This document shows positions 1 to 5,531 of a stretch of DNA of 6,325 bases, piece by piece. Position numbers and translations under genes: made by a program. Under the pieces are notes generated by a model. The model saw nothing but the letters and a program-made list of their open reading frames with translations. It searched no databases and was not told the DNA's origin. Origin of the DNA: Candidatus Atribacteria bacterium 1244-E10-H5-B2 (GTDB lineage Bacteria > Atribacterota > JS1 > SB-45 > 34-128); the NCBI GenBank assembly GCA_003575245.1, contig NMQN01000146.1, positions 1-6,325 of the forward strand, written 5' to 3'. How positions within the stretch are numbered: the first letter of the stretch is position 1; every line of letters starts with the position of its first letter.

Positions 1-518
1 CTATGGTCAGCACTTTGGAAGAGGCTAAAAGAGCTGTATCTTTATCTAAGTACATTCAAAAAGGGGATCAAAAAAGAGAACGATTCAGAGGATTAATAAA
101 TGTTAGCCGGGCAGCTGGATATGGTATAACTGTCGACGAAAAATGTCACATTGAGACTTCCAACAAAGAGATTATACTAATTGTTCAATTTGAAACTAAA
201 GAGGCAGTTGATAATCTGGATGAAATTCTCAAGCTCGAAGAGATAGATGTAGTTTTTATTGGAGCTGCTGATTTATCCCAATCATTAGGTTTTCCCGGAG
301 AATATAATAATCCGATTGTAAAAAACATCATAAAAGAGGCAATTAAAAAGATACTAAATTCGGGTAAAGCAGCTGGTGTGGTAGTTTCATCACCTGATTC
401 GATAAAATACTGGATTGAATTAGGGGTAAAGTTTATTACCTGTCATCAAACCCTGATTTTAACGGAAGCATTAGGTAATTTTGTGAATAGCTTTAATAAG
501 ATGACCCATATAAATTAA
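1..518 (+). CDS. HpcH/HpaI-family aldolase, 5' end outside the window
   Basis: This is the C-terminal part, about 171 residues, of a class II (metal-dependent) pyruvate aldolase of the HpcH/HpaI family. These enzymes cleave or form 2-keto-3-deoxy sugar acids or 4-hydroxy-2-oxo acids in the cytoplasm. The frame is open from base 1. The first ATG (base 3) falls in the family's internal segment that usually reads PMV-(N/S)-T-x-E-E-A, and the partial codon before it ends in CT, as Pro would, so this is not the true start. Visible motifs, numbered from that Met, are RAAGYG (36-41), QFET with the likely metal ligand Glu64, and FIGAADLS (85-92) with the second ligand Asp90. The C-terminal segment GVKFITCHQT fits the family. 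The family is clear but the substrate cannot be told from this fragment. There is no visible operon partner: the next downstream sequence is a decayed gene on the other strand. Confidence 0.85.
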   Translation, partial: MVSTLEEAKRAVSLSKYIQKGDQKRERFRGLINVSRAAGYGITVDEKCHIETSNKEIILIVQFETKEAVDNLDEILKLEEIDVVFIGAADLSQSLGFPGEYNNPIVKNIIKEAIKKILNSGKAAGVVVSSPDSIKYWIELGVKFITCHQTLILTEALGNFVNSFNKMTHIN

Positions 519-524
519 TATTTT

Positions 525-650
525 CTATTCTTTTTTCTCCTGGCGTTTGCGCTGATAATGTCGGTGGGCTTTAGCTCTGTTACCACAATCTTTCATATTA
601 CACCAGCAGCCTACATACTTTATTTTTTTTGTTTTCCCGAGAATAGACAT
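525..650 (-). pseudogene. CGNR zinc-finger protein remnant (C-terminal end)
   Basis: A 41-codon minus-strand frame ends with WCNMKDCGNRAKAHRHYQRK, the second half of the CGNR zinc finger found at the C-terminus of ABATE/CGNR-type putative transcription regulators. The complete finger has two Cys-containing halves, and only the C-terminal one (WC-x4-CGNR plus the basic tail) survives. The first half and the whole N-terminal ligand-binding domain, about 130-150 residues in intact members, are absent. A TGA stop precedes the ATG by three codons, there is no convincing Shine-Dalgarno sequence, and the upstream DNA is featureless and AT-rich. What remains looks like the 3' scar of a deleted gene. 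A tiny expressed zinc-knuckle peptide is possible but unlikely. The motif is read directly from the translation; the decay is inference. Confidence 0.7.
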
Positions 651-737
651 CCGTTCCAATCATAATAATTAAAATTAGAATAGTTAGAAAAGAATTAATA
701 AATTTTATTATTTTATATTTTTTTCCACGTAGCATTT

Positions 738-1385
738 CTACTTTTTCTTTTCAGATTTTAATTTCTTTTCCCGAGAGTAACCCTTAATTACAAAAGAGAA
801 GAATTTTCGCAAATTACCAGAAGATAAACGGTGCAGTTCTATCATGTTGGGAAATAAACGAAGCAACATTAATAAAGGTATTAGAATGGACAAGTAAATA
901 ATATAAGATGGTTCCTGCATCATCCAGCTCGATAAAGGAATTAAGATAAAACCTAAACCCATACTAAAAGAAAAGTTCTTAATTAAACTAAAAAATATGA
1001 TAACCAGGATGAACCATAGTAGTAATTGCCTTTTCATCAAGACCATCATAATACCCAAACTAGTAGCCACTCCTTTGCCACCACGAAAATTAAGAAAAAT
1101 GGGCCAGTTATGTCCAACAATGGCCATTAAAGAACATAAAATCATGCCTGAACTGTTCATTCCCAGGGATTGGGCTATCCAGATTGGAACTGCCCCCTTG
1201 GCTGCATCAATTAAAAAGGTAATAGAAGCATGAAAAGGACCGAGCAGATGATAAATATTTAAAGTCCCCATATTTTTGTAACCATATTTTCGAATATCTC
1301 CGCCCTTTTTCTTTTTGAAAATTAAATAAGCTGTTGGTGTCGAACCAAATAGATAGCTTAGGCCAGCTCCTAATAAAATGTTCAT
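738..1385 (-). CDS. plsY: PlsY-family glycerol-3-phosphate acyltransferase, divergent
   Basis: PlsY is an integral membrane enzyme that transfers an acyl group from acyl-phosphate to sn-glycerol 3-phosphate, the first step of phospholipid synthesis. The product has 215 residues, normal for the family, with several hydrophobic helices. Family landmarks are GSTP (14-17), GDIRKYGYKNMGTLN (29-43, motif 1 region), DAAKG (60-64) and GHNWPIFLNFRGGKGVAT (91-108, the phosphate loop of motif 2). Two regions deviate. The usual GSGNxGATN is GYKNMGTLN here. The C-terminal motif 3, usually H-x-x-N-I-x-R-L-x-x-G-x-E, reads NMIELHRLSSGNL (180-192), so the conserved His, Asn and Glu are replaced in a simple alignment. 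A run of G and A (1391-1397) lies five bases before the ATG and supports the start. It appears to be transcribed alone. It may be an active variant, a paralogue with a changed substrate, or weakened; a second canonical plsY elsewhere would favour the paralogue. Confidence 0.85.
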   Translation of the reverse strand: MNILLGAGLSYLFGSTPTAYLIFKKKKGGDIRKYGYKNMGTLNIYHLLGPFHASITFLIDAAKGAVPIWIAQSLGMNSSGMILCSLMAIVGHNWPIFLNFRGGKGVATSLGIMMVLMKRQLLLWFILVIIFFSLIKNFSFSMGLGFILIPLSSWMMQEPSYIIYLSILIPLLMLLRLFPNMIELHRLSSGNLRKFFSFVIKGYSREKKLKSEKKK

Positions 1386-1463
1386 CTAAATCCCCCCAAC
1401 TTAGTCGTCTTATACTTCATAATTATTCTTATAAGTAAGTACAAAATTATATTTAAATTACCA

Positions 1464-1492
1464 CCTATATTAATAATACAACAATACAACAA
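1464..1492 (-). promoter_or_regulatory. possible plsY promoter
   Basis: On the minus strand TTGTTG (1487-1492) and TATAGG (1464-1469) are separated by 17 bp, about 80 bp upstream of plsY. Both boxes are imperfect and the region is very AT-rich, so this is only the best candidate in the 225-bp gap between plsY and the MFS remnant. Confidence 0.25.
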
Positions 1493-1610
1493 AAGTTTCA
1501 AAAATCCTTTTTTATCATTTCTCGTTCTATTCTTATAACTAATTCAAGATACTATCTTAAAAATCGCAAATGGTCACTAAGACAATAATAGAAGGTAGTT
1601 GACAGACTAA

Positions 1611-2180
1611 TTATACTTCCTGTTCAACAATACCTTTTTTTGAAAGGAATAGAAATAAGTAAGTGAAGCAGGATAATACTAAAACAGCTGAACCTATAAA
1701 CCAGGCAATAGTGATGGAAAAAGAATTTGAAATATAGCCCATAATCAGGGCACCTAATAGACCTCCAATTTGTAAGAAAAGTGATTCAAAAGACAATAAC
1801 GTTGAGCGTTTTTCGGAAGGTATTTGATAATTAAAAATTGTAGCATGAGGGGCATTGCTCATTCCATTATATAAGAAAAGGGTTAGGTAAAAGATAGTAA
1901 ATCCAGCAATCTTATTTTGTAATGCTAATATAAAAAACAATACTCCCATAAAAAATCGTATCAAGAAAAGAACTAATGAATAATTGTTTTTGAATAACTT
2001 ACAAAGTGGAGTTATTAACACATTGCCTAAAGATCCAGCAAAAAAGTAACCTGCAGTTAATGCCCCAAATATCCAGGTTTGCGAGTCAGATCCTAATATA
2101 TTTTTCACTTGGGGCTGCCAAAATGTTTCTAAACCTGAGAATCCCACCCCCCAGCAAAAGTAGATAAAAGAAAAAAACCA
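1611..2180 (-). pseudogene. MFS transporter, C-terminal half only
   Basis: The frame encodes about the second six-helix half of a major facilitator superfamily permease. It begins near the start of helix 7 (WGVGFSGLETFWQPQVK) and continues through hydrophobic helices to the C-terminal tail SKKGIVEQEV. The segment NYQIPSEKRSTLLSFESLF followed by GGLLGALIMGYIS is typical of helices 10-11 of drug- or sugar-type MFS proteins. A GTG at 2145-2147 could be read as a start, but it lies inside helix 7, has no ribosome binding site, and the frame stays open back to a TAA at 2181-2183. The N-terminal half, roughly 200 residues including the helix 2-3 signature loop, is missing, and the DNA where it should lie holds two unrelated small genes. 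The protein would not form a complete transporter. The substrate cannot be inferred. Confidence 0.8.
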
Positions 2181-2196
2181 TTATTGTACTAATATC

Positions 2197-2475
2197 TTAA
2201 TTAATTGTGGTTAATCGTTCCCATCTTTTTTCAGAAATATCTTTTTTACAGATTTCAATTAATTCGTCAATTACTTTTTGCTTTAATATTTCTTCAATAG
2301 GGATATTTTTAGAAATTTTAATTTGATGTCTGAAACCATTTGCAGGATAGTTATTTCTAAAAGCAACGATATTTATGGTGTTATCATCACGGAATATTCT
2401 AATTTCAAAGTTTTTTTCTTCAAAAGAAAAGGGAACTTTCTTATATAAAATCATAGTCATTATTTTAATTAACAT
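2197..2475 (-). CDS. small conserved-looking hypothetical protein, second gene of a pair
   Basis: I do not recognise a named family. The product (up to 92 residues) has an N-terminal part rich in predicted beta-strand, with alternating charged and hydrophobic residues (KNFEIRIFRDDNTINIVAF), then an NNYPANGFRHQI segment and a C-terminal helical part ending in KKDISEKRWERL. There is no signal peptide or membrane segment. It follows the 72-residue gene by 8 bp and is almost certainly co-transcribed. The start is uncertain. AGGAG (2476-2480) touches the first ATG with no spacer, which is not functional geometry. An ATT codon (2467-2469) has a 6-base spacer. The next ATG (2458-2460) has 15 bases. 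Homologues probably begin close to MILYKKVPF, which would favour a later start. The coherent length and operon position make a real gene likely; its function is unknown. Confidence 0.6.
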   Translation of the reverse strand: MLIKIMTMILYKKVPFSFEEKNFEIRIFRDDNTINIVAFRNNYPANGFRHQIKISKNIPIEEILKQKVIDELIEICKKDISEKRWERLTTIN

Positions 2476-2483
2476 CTCCTATT

Positions 2484-2702
2484 TTACAATTGAAATTCTT
2501 CCGGTTCCGCATTTTTAAAATTTTCCTGACAGGATTTAAAGGCATGGTCAATAGCATCCCAGATTTTTTTAAGCTGTTTTTCATCCCAATTGTACATTCG
2601 TTTATTGGAACATTGCGATAAACTTCGCAAACTATCTAACACCCGTCGGATTCTTTTTTCAGCAACACGCTTAAAACGTTGTTCTTTTGTTTCACCTTTC
2701 AT
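2484..2702 (-). CDS. small helical basic protein, first gene of a pair
   Basis: This cytoplasmic protein of 72 residues, rich in Lys, Arg and Glu, is predicted to be almost entirely helical. It runs from KGETKEQRFKRVAEKRIRR through LDSLRSLSQCSNKRMYNWDE to a C-terminal KKIWDAIDHAFKSCQENF. It resembles a type of short conserved hypothetical protein that I associate from memory with accessory regions of anaerobes, with the pattern KRVAEKR...LDSLRSL...CSN...Y. I know of no function. An ATG at 2714 would add four residues, but the GGAGG motif (2708-2712) then lies inside the coding sequence. The same motif sits five bases before the ATG at 2702, so I take 2702 as the start. A near-consensus promoter lies 40-65 bp upstream and the second gene follows 8 bp downstream. 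Confidence 0.7.
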   Translation of the reverse strand: MKGETKEQRFKRVAEKRIRRVLDSLRSLSQCSNKRMYNWDEKQLKKIWDAIDHAFKSCQENFKNAEPEEFQL

Positions 2703-2739
2703 AAGTTCCTCCATTTAATCAAAACATTATTTTAAATAT

Positions 2740-2768
2740 AATATACACTAAAAAGAACTTTATGTCAA
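2740..2768 (-). promoter_or_regulatory. near-consensus sigma-70 promoter for the two small genes
   Basis: On the minus strand a perfect -35 box TTGACA (2763-2768) is followed by exactly 17 bp and the -10 box TATATT (2740-2745, 5 of 6 consensus bases). Transcription would start near 2733, about 30 bases before the chosen ATG at 2702, leaving room for the GGAGG ribosome binding site. It is among the best promoters in the window and lies at the broken 5' edge of the cysK remnant. Confidence 0.7.
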
Positions 2769-2800
2769 TCAATATTTTTAATATAATGTTTTATTATAAA

Positions 2801-3285
2801 TTTATTAGTCTTCAAAACCCGGAGAATAATCCTGAAATTCATTATCAGCAAACTGCTACTGAAATCTGGAAGGAAATGAAGGGGAAAGTAGACGTCTTTG
2901 TAGCTGGGGAGGAAGTGGAGGAACCCTTCAGGGAATTGGAAAATTTTTAAAAGAAAATAATCCCAAAGTTAAAATTGTGGTAGTGGAACCAAAAAACAGT
3001 TCCGCCTTATTAGGACAAGAACCAAGGCTTCATCAGATTCAGGGAATCGGTGATGGGTTTATACCTGCTGTCCTGGATGTGAAACAGGTAGATATGGTAT
3101 TCACTGTTACTGATGAAGAGGCCATTGAAACTACTCGCCAGCTTTCTAAAGAAGAAGGATTGCTGGTGGAGACTTCATCGGGAGCTAATGTCTTTGCCGC
3201 CCTTCATGTGGATAATGGACGTAACCGGGTGGTGACTGTATTACCTGACCGGGCAGAGAGATATTTCAGTACCACACTGCATTAA
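2801..3285 (+). pseudogene. cysK: cysteine synthase (CysK/CBS family) remnant: truncated and frameshifted
   Basis: This is the C-terminal half of a fold-type II PLP enzyme of the O-acetylserine sulfhydrylase (cysteine synthase) family. The first frame gives NPENNPEIHYQQTATEIW and GKVDVFVAG, matching the family's QF-NP-x-NPEIH...TxxEIW...DxFVAG. The glycine loop that should follow (G-x-G-GT) appears only in the next frame (GSGGTLQGIGKFLKENNPKV), so about one base has been lost near 2908-2911. The second frame then runs through IQGIGDGFIP, VTDEEA, EEGLLV, SSGANV and LPDRAERYFST to TAA at 3285. The N-terminal half with the PLP lysine and the TSGNTG substrate loop is absent, replaced by AT-rich DNA that holds the divergent promoter. 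A G-to-E change also precedes SSGA. It cannot encode a working enzyme. The gene end overlaps the last codons of the opposing HD-GYP gene. Confidence 0.9.
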
Positions 3286-5083
3286 TTCTCATTAGTTTAT
3301 CGAAGAACCGTCTCCTGACTGTCTCCTGACAAATTTTACCTGACAAGTTTTGTTTCAGTATCTCTAAAAATATCTCCACTAATTTAGGTTCAAACTGAGT
3401 GCCGCTTCCTCGTTTAAGCTCCTGGATAGCTGTTTCTTCGGTTAGGGCTTTACGATAGGGTCGGTCGGATTTCATGGCATCATAGGCATCGGCTACGGCC
3501 AGGATGCGAGCACCCAGGGGAATGTTTTCCCCAGATAATCCATCAGGGTAACCTTTACCATTATACCACTCGTGATGGTGTCTGATTAATGGCCTGATTG
3601 GTTGTAATAATTCTATAGGTTGAATGATGCCTTCGCCAACAAGAGGATGTTCCTTTATTTCATCGTATTCCTCGCCGGTTAAACCCTTAGAATTATTTAA
3701 AATAATTCCCCTTACCCCAATTTTTCCGATATCGTGCAGCATTGCTGCATATTTTAATAACTCTTTCTCTTCTTCTGGTAGGTCCAGCTTTTGGGCGATT
3801 AATACTATATACTCCACAACTCTTGCTGAATGGCCATGAGTATAGGGGTCTTTTGCTTCGATAGCTTGGGCCAGTGCTTTTGCAATTTCAAAATAACTAT
3901 CCTTAATTTTTTGATATAAGCGGGCATTATTAATAGCGACTGCCGCCCCCTCAGAAAAGGATCTTAGTAAGTCTATTGTATCGGGGCTAAGGGAAGTATT
4001 TTCTAAATTTATAACCCCTATTACTTTATCTTCTACAATTACAGGAATTATTAAAAGTTGTTTTATCCGCCTACGAATTATCTTTATTTTTGAAAAATGT
4101 TTGTCACTTTCTAAGTCTTCAATATATAAGAATTTTTTGTTCTTAACTACCCAACCGATAGTATTTTCATTTTCGGCAAAAGTAATCTTATCAATATTTT
4201 TTTCACTCTTATCATAGGGAATTTTAATAAAGAAAATACGTTTCTTTTTATCTAAAAGCATAATTGAACCCCTGCCTGCACCGCTTATTTTAATAGAAAA
4301 ATCTAAAATAGTTTGTAAAACATCATCAAGCTTTAATGTCGAACTAATAGTTCGGGAGATCTGATAAAGTACGGATAGTTGGTCTTTAGATTTTTTTAAC
4401 TCCAGGGTTCGAAATCTAACTTTCTCCTCTAATTTATTACTAAATTCTTTTAACTTTTTCTTGTTTTGACTTAATTCTTCATTTTTTTCTTTTAATATCT
4501 GAGCAAAGTTTTTACCGGTAATAAAGATTAAAGTAAAGGCTACTCCTACAAGCAGGATGGTAGTAACAATATATTGACTATCTTGATAAAGATAAGGGGT
4601 TAATTTGAATAGACCTTTATAGGGGATGAGATTAAAATATTCTAATAAAACTATAAGACTGTAACCAATAAAAGCGATAGAGGTAATGATTATTCCTTCT
4701 TTGGGGTTGGAGAAAACACTGGCATAAAGTATGATAAAGACATAAAAAATGACCCCAATCCATAGTGCGCCACCAATATAATAAAAAATAGCGGTCATGA
4801 ATGATATTCCTATAATATAGTGGATAAAATTGAAGTTCTTTAATGTTTTAAGATTAATTTCCCTCTTTTTTATAAAGTATTGAGCTAAGTAGCTGTAAGC
4901 AGCCCAACCAAAAATAAGAAATAAAATTTCCGTATAAATAGAAATTTGGAAGAGATATTTTAAAATAAAAATAACAATAAAGAAAGCTGTTAAAGTGAAA
5001 CAGCTAAAAGTAAAATCAATTATTAATCTTTCTTTTATATTATTAATTTCTTCGTTTTCGGGATTTTGATTTAGATTGATAAT
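3266..5083 (-). CDS. membrane GAF/HD-GYP c-di-GMP phosphodiesterase, non-canonical start
   Basis: This signalling protein of about 605 residues is predicted to hydrolyse cyclic di-GMP at the inner face of the membrane in response to a sensed signal. From ATT at 5083 it has six hydrophobic segments (about 23-45, 51-71, 84-104, 105-124, 129-150, 171-190), a charged coiled coil (192-240), a GAF domain (about 239-388) and an HD-GYP domain (about 395-575). HD-GYP landmarks are all present: THGHSARV (415-422), MLHDIGKIG (448-456, HD pair 450-451), EHPLVGEG, HHHEWYNGKGYPDG (502-515) and VADAYDAM, so an active enzyme is likely. The frame is open from a TAA at 5111 with no ATG, GTG or TTG until an ATG at 4798, which lies inside the third membrane segment. 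The strong AAGGAGG at 5089-5095 instead points to ATT 5081-5083 (5-base spacer) or ATC 5078-5080 (8-base spacer). The last 27 or so residues are an unusual basic tail that runs into the cysK remnant. The domain call is very firm; the start codon is inference. Confidence 0.9.
   Translation of the reverse strand: MINLNQNPENEEINNIKERLIIDFTFSCFTLTAFFIVIFILKYLFQISIYTEILFLIFGWAAYSYLAQYFIKKREINLKTLKNFNFIHYIIGISFMTAIFYYIGGALWIGVIFYVFIILYASVFSNPKEGIIITSIAFIGYSLIVLLEYFNLIPYKGLFKLTPYLYQDSQYIVTTILLVGVAFTLIFITGKNFAQILKEKNEELSQNKKKLKEFSNKLEEKVRFRTLELKKSKDQLSVLYQISRTISSTLKLDDVLQTILDFSIKISGAGRGSIMLLDKKKRIFFIKIPYDKSEKNIDKITFAENENTIGWVVKNKKFLYIEDLESDKHFSKIKIIRRRIKQLLIIPVIVEDKVIGVINLENTSLSPDTIDLLRSFSEGAAVAINNARLYQKIKDSYFEIAKALAQAIEAKDPYTHGHSARVVEYIVLIAQKLDLPEEEKELLKYAAMLHDIGKIGVRGIILNNSKGLTGEEYDEIKEHPLVGEGIIQPIELLQPIRPLIRHHHEWYNGKGYPDGLSGENIPLGARILAVADAYDAMKSDRPYRKALTEETAIQELKRGSGTQFEPKLVEIFLEILKQNLSGKICQETVRRRFFDKLMRINAVWY
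3310..3344. repeat. short direct repeats in the HD-GYP C-terminal tail
   Basis: The decamer GTCTCCTGAC occurs at 3310-3319 and 3321-3330, and its core CCTGAC recurs at 3339-3344. CCTGACAA is also found at 3325-3332 and 3339-3346. The copies encode part of the atypical tail (GKICQETVRRR) of the HD-GYP protein, which looks as if it grew by local duplication. Confidence 0.7.
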
Positions 5084-5088
5084 TCCTT

Positions 5089-5095
5089 CCTCCTT
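5089..5095 (-). promoter_or_regulatory. strong Shine-Dalgarno site that sets the HD-GYP start
   Basis: AAGGAGG on the minus strand is the best ribosome binding site in the window and lies in frame with the 6-TM HD-GYP reading frame. No ATG, GTG or TTG follows within usable distance. ATT lies 5 bases and ATC 8 bases downstream. Confidence 0.75.
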
Positions 5096-5137
5096 GTTTT
5101 TTCGTGATTTTTAGTATAATTACGTACGATTAAATAT

Positions 5138-5161
5138 TATACTATTATACTACTATACTAC
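5138..5161. repeat. three tandem octamers (TATACTAY) in the HD-GYP upstream region
   Basis: The octamers TATACTAT, TATACTAC and TATACTAC lie head to tail, 55-80 bp upstream of the HD-GYP start. On the minus strand the array and its left edge create two TATAAT -10-like hexamers (revcomp of 5136-5141 and 5144-5149), with no good -35 box at 17 bp for either. The array could therefore be part of that gene's promoter, but the boxes are not convincing. Confidence 0.55.
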
Positions 5162-5254
5162 ACATTTTTTAAAAATCCTTCTTTTTTCCAATATTTTCTA
5201 AATTTTTTCAGTTATTAATTAATTGTGGGATAAAAAGCGATAAACAAATTGACT

Positions 5255-5283
5255 TTGCAAATATAATTTTTAGGCATTATAAT
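5255..5283 (+). promoter_or_regulatory. sigma-70 promoter for the PAS-leader remnant
   Basis: A perfect TATAAT (5278-5283) lies 17 bp after TTGCAA (5255-5260, 4 of 6 consensus bases). The start of transcription would be near 5290, about 90 bases before the ATG at 5380. The closer match TTGACT at 5249-5254 would need a 23-bp spacer, so it was not used. Confidence 0.55.
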
Positions 5284-5337
5284 ATTAACGAAATATAAAA
5301 AACCATTAATCAAATAATTTTAGATGGGGATAGAGAG

Positions 5338-5359
5338 AAGGCTAAAAACCATAAGCCTT
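5338..5359 (+). promoter_or_regulatory. small hairpin in the 5' leader of the PAS-leader remnant
   Basis: AAGGCT (5338-5343) and AGCCTT (5354-5359) can pair as a 6-bp stem with a 10-base A-rich loop in the leader RNA, about 20 bases before the ATG. No known riboswitch consensus was recognised, and there is no U-tract, so it is not a terminator. It could be fortuitous. Confidence 0.3.
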
Positions 5360-5379
5360 AAAAGGATAAAGTGGAATAA

Positions 5380-5517
5380 ATGAAAGGTAAAGAAAAAACT
5401 AAAGAACGATTAATAGATGAATTAGCGAGATTGCGTACAAAAATTACTGAGTTAGAACATGTAAAAAGAAGGAATATAAACAGCTCATCACCTATGGAAA
5501 GATATTTTAATCAATAA
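5380..5517 (+). pseudogene. N-terminal leader of a PAS-type sensor protein, truncated
   Basis: The 45-residue frame begins MKGKEKTKERLIDELARLRT and continues KITELEHVKRR, the charged coiled-coil leader that typically starts soluble PAS-domain sensor kinases or diguanylate cyclases (K-T-K-E-x-L-I-x-E-L-x-x-L-R-x-x-I-x-E-L-E). After residue 28 the coiled-coil pattern stops and TAA follows at 5515-5517. Adding one A to the A-run at 5463-5467 would restore a coiled-coil-like KKKEYKQLI for a few codons before another stop, so a frameshift followed by deletion is plausible. No PAS, kinase or GGDEF domain follows; the oxidoreductase starts 14 bases later. A promoter lies upstream, so it may still be transcribed. 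It could also be a genuine small coiled-coil peptide, but a remnant is more likely. Confidence 0.6.
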
Positions 5518-5531
5518 GAGGGAGTGATCAA

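Noticed and set aside
997..1233. Plus-strand open frame of 78 codons
   Set aside because: It lies entirely antisense to plsY, has no ribosome binding site and shows no family features; it is a shadow of the real gene.
1546..1558. Palindrome AAGATACTATCTT in the plsY-MFS gap
   Set aside because: It is short and AT-rich, with no U-tract to make a terminator and no second copy to suggest an operator.
2197..2210. Fourteen-base exact repeat TTAATTAATTGTGG, also at 5215-5228
   Set aside because: In DNA this AT-rich, about one such match is expected by chance in 6.3 kb, and neither flank is extended or shared.
2197..2702. Classical toxin-antitoxin system
   Set aside because: The size and operon layout fit, but neither protein shows a recognisable toxin fold motif or antitoxin DNA-binding motif, so I keep it as an unknown pair.
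3624..3839. Plus-strand open frame of 71 codons
   Set aside because: It is antisense to the conserved HD-GYP domain and has no protein-like features of its own.
4796..4798. ATG as the start of the HD-GYP gene
   Set aside because: It lies in the middle of a hydrophobic helix, has no ribosome binding site, and would discard 95 in-frame residues downstream of a strong AAGGAGG.
5290..5379. Riboswitch, for example c-di-GMP-sensing, in the PAS-leader 5' region
   Set aside because: Only one weak 6-bp stem is visible and none of the conserved riboswitch cores I know is present.
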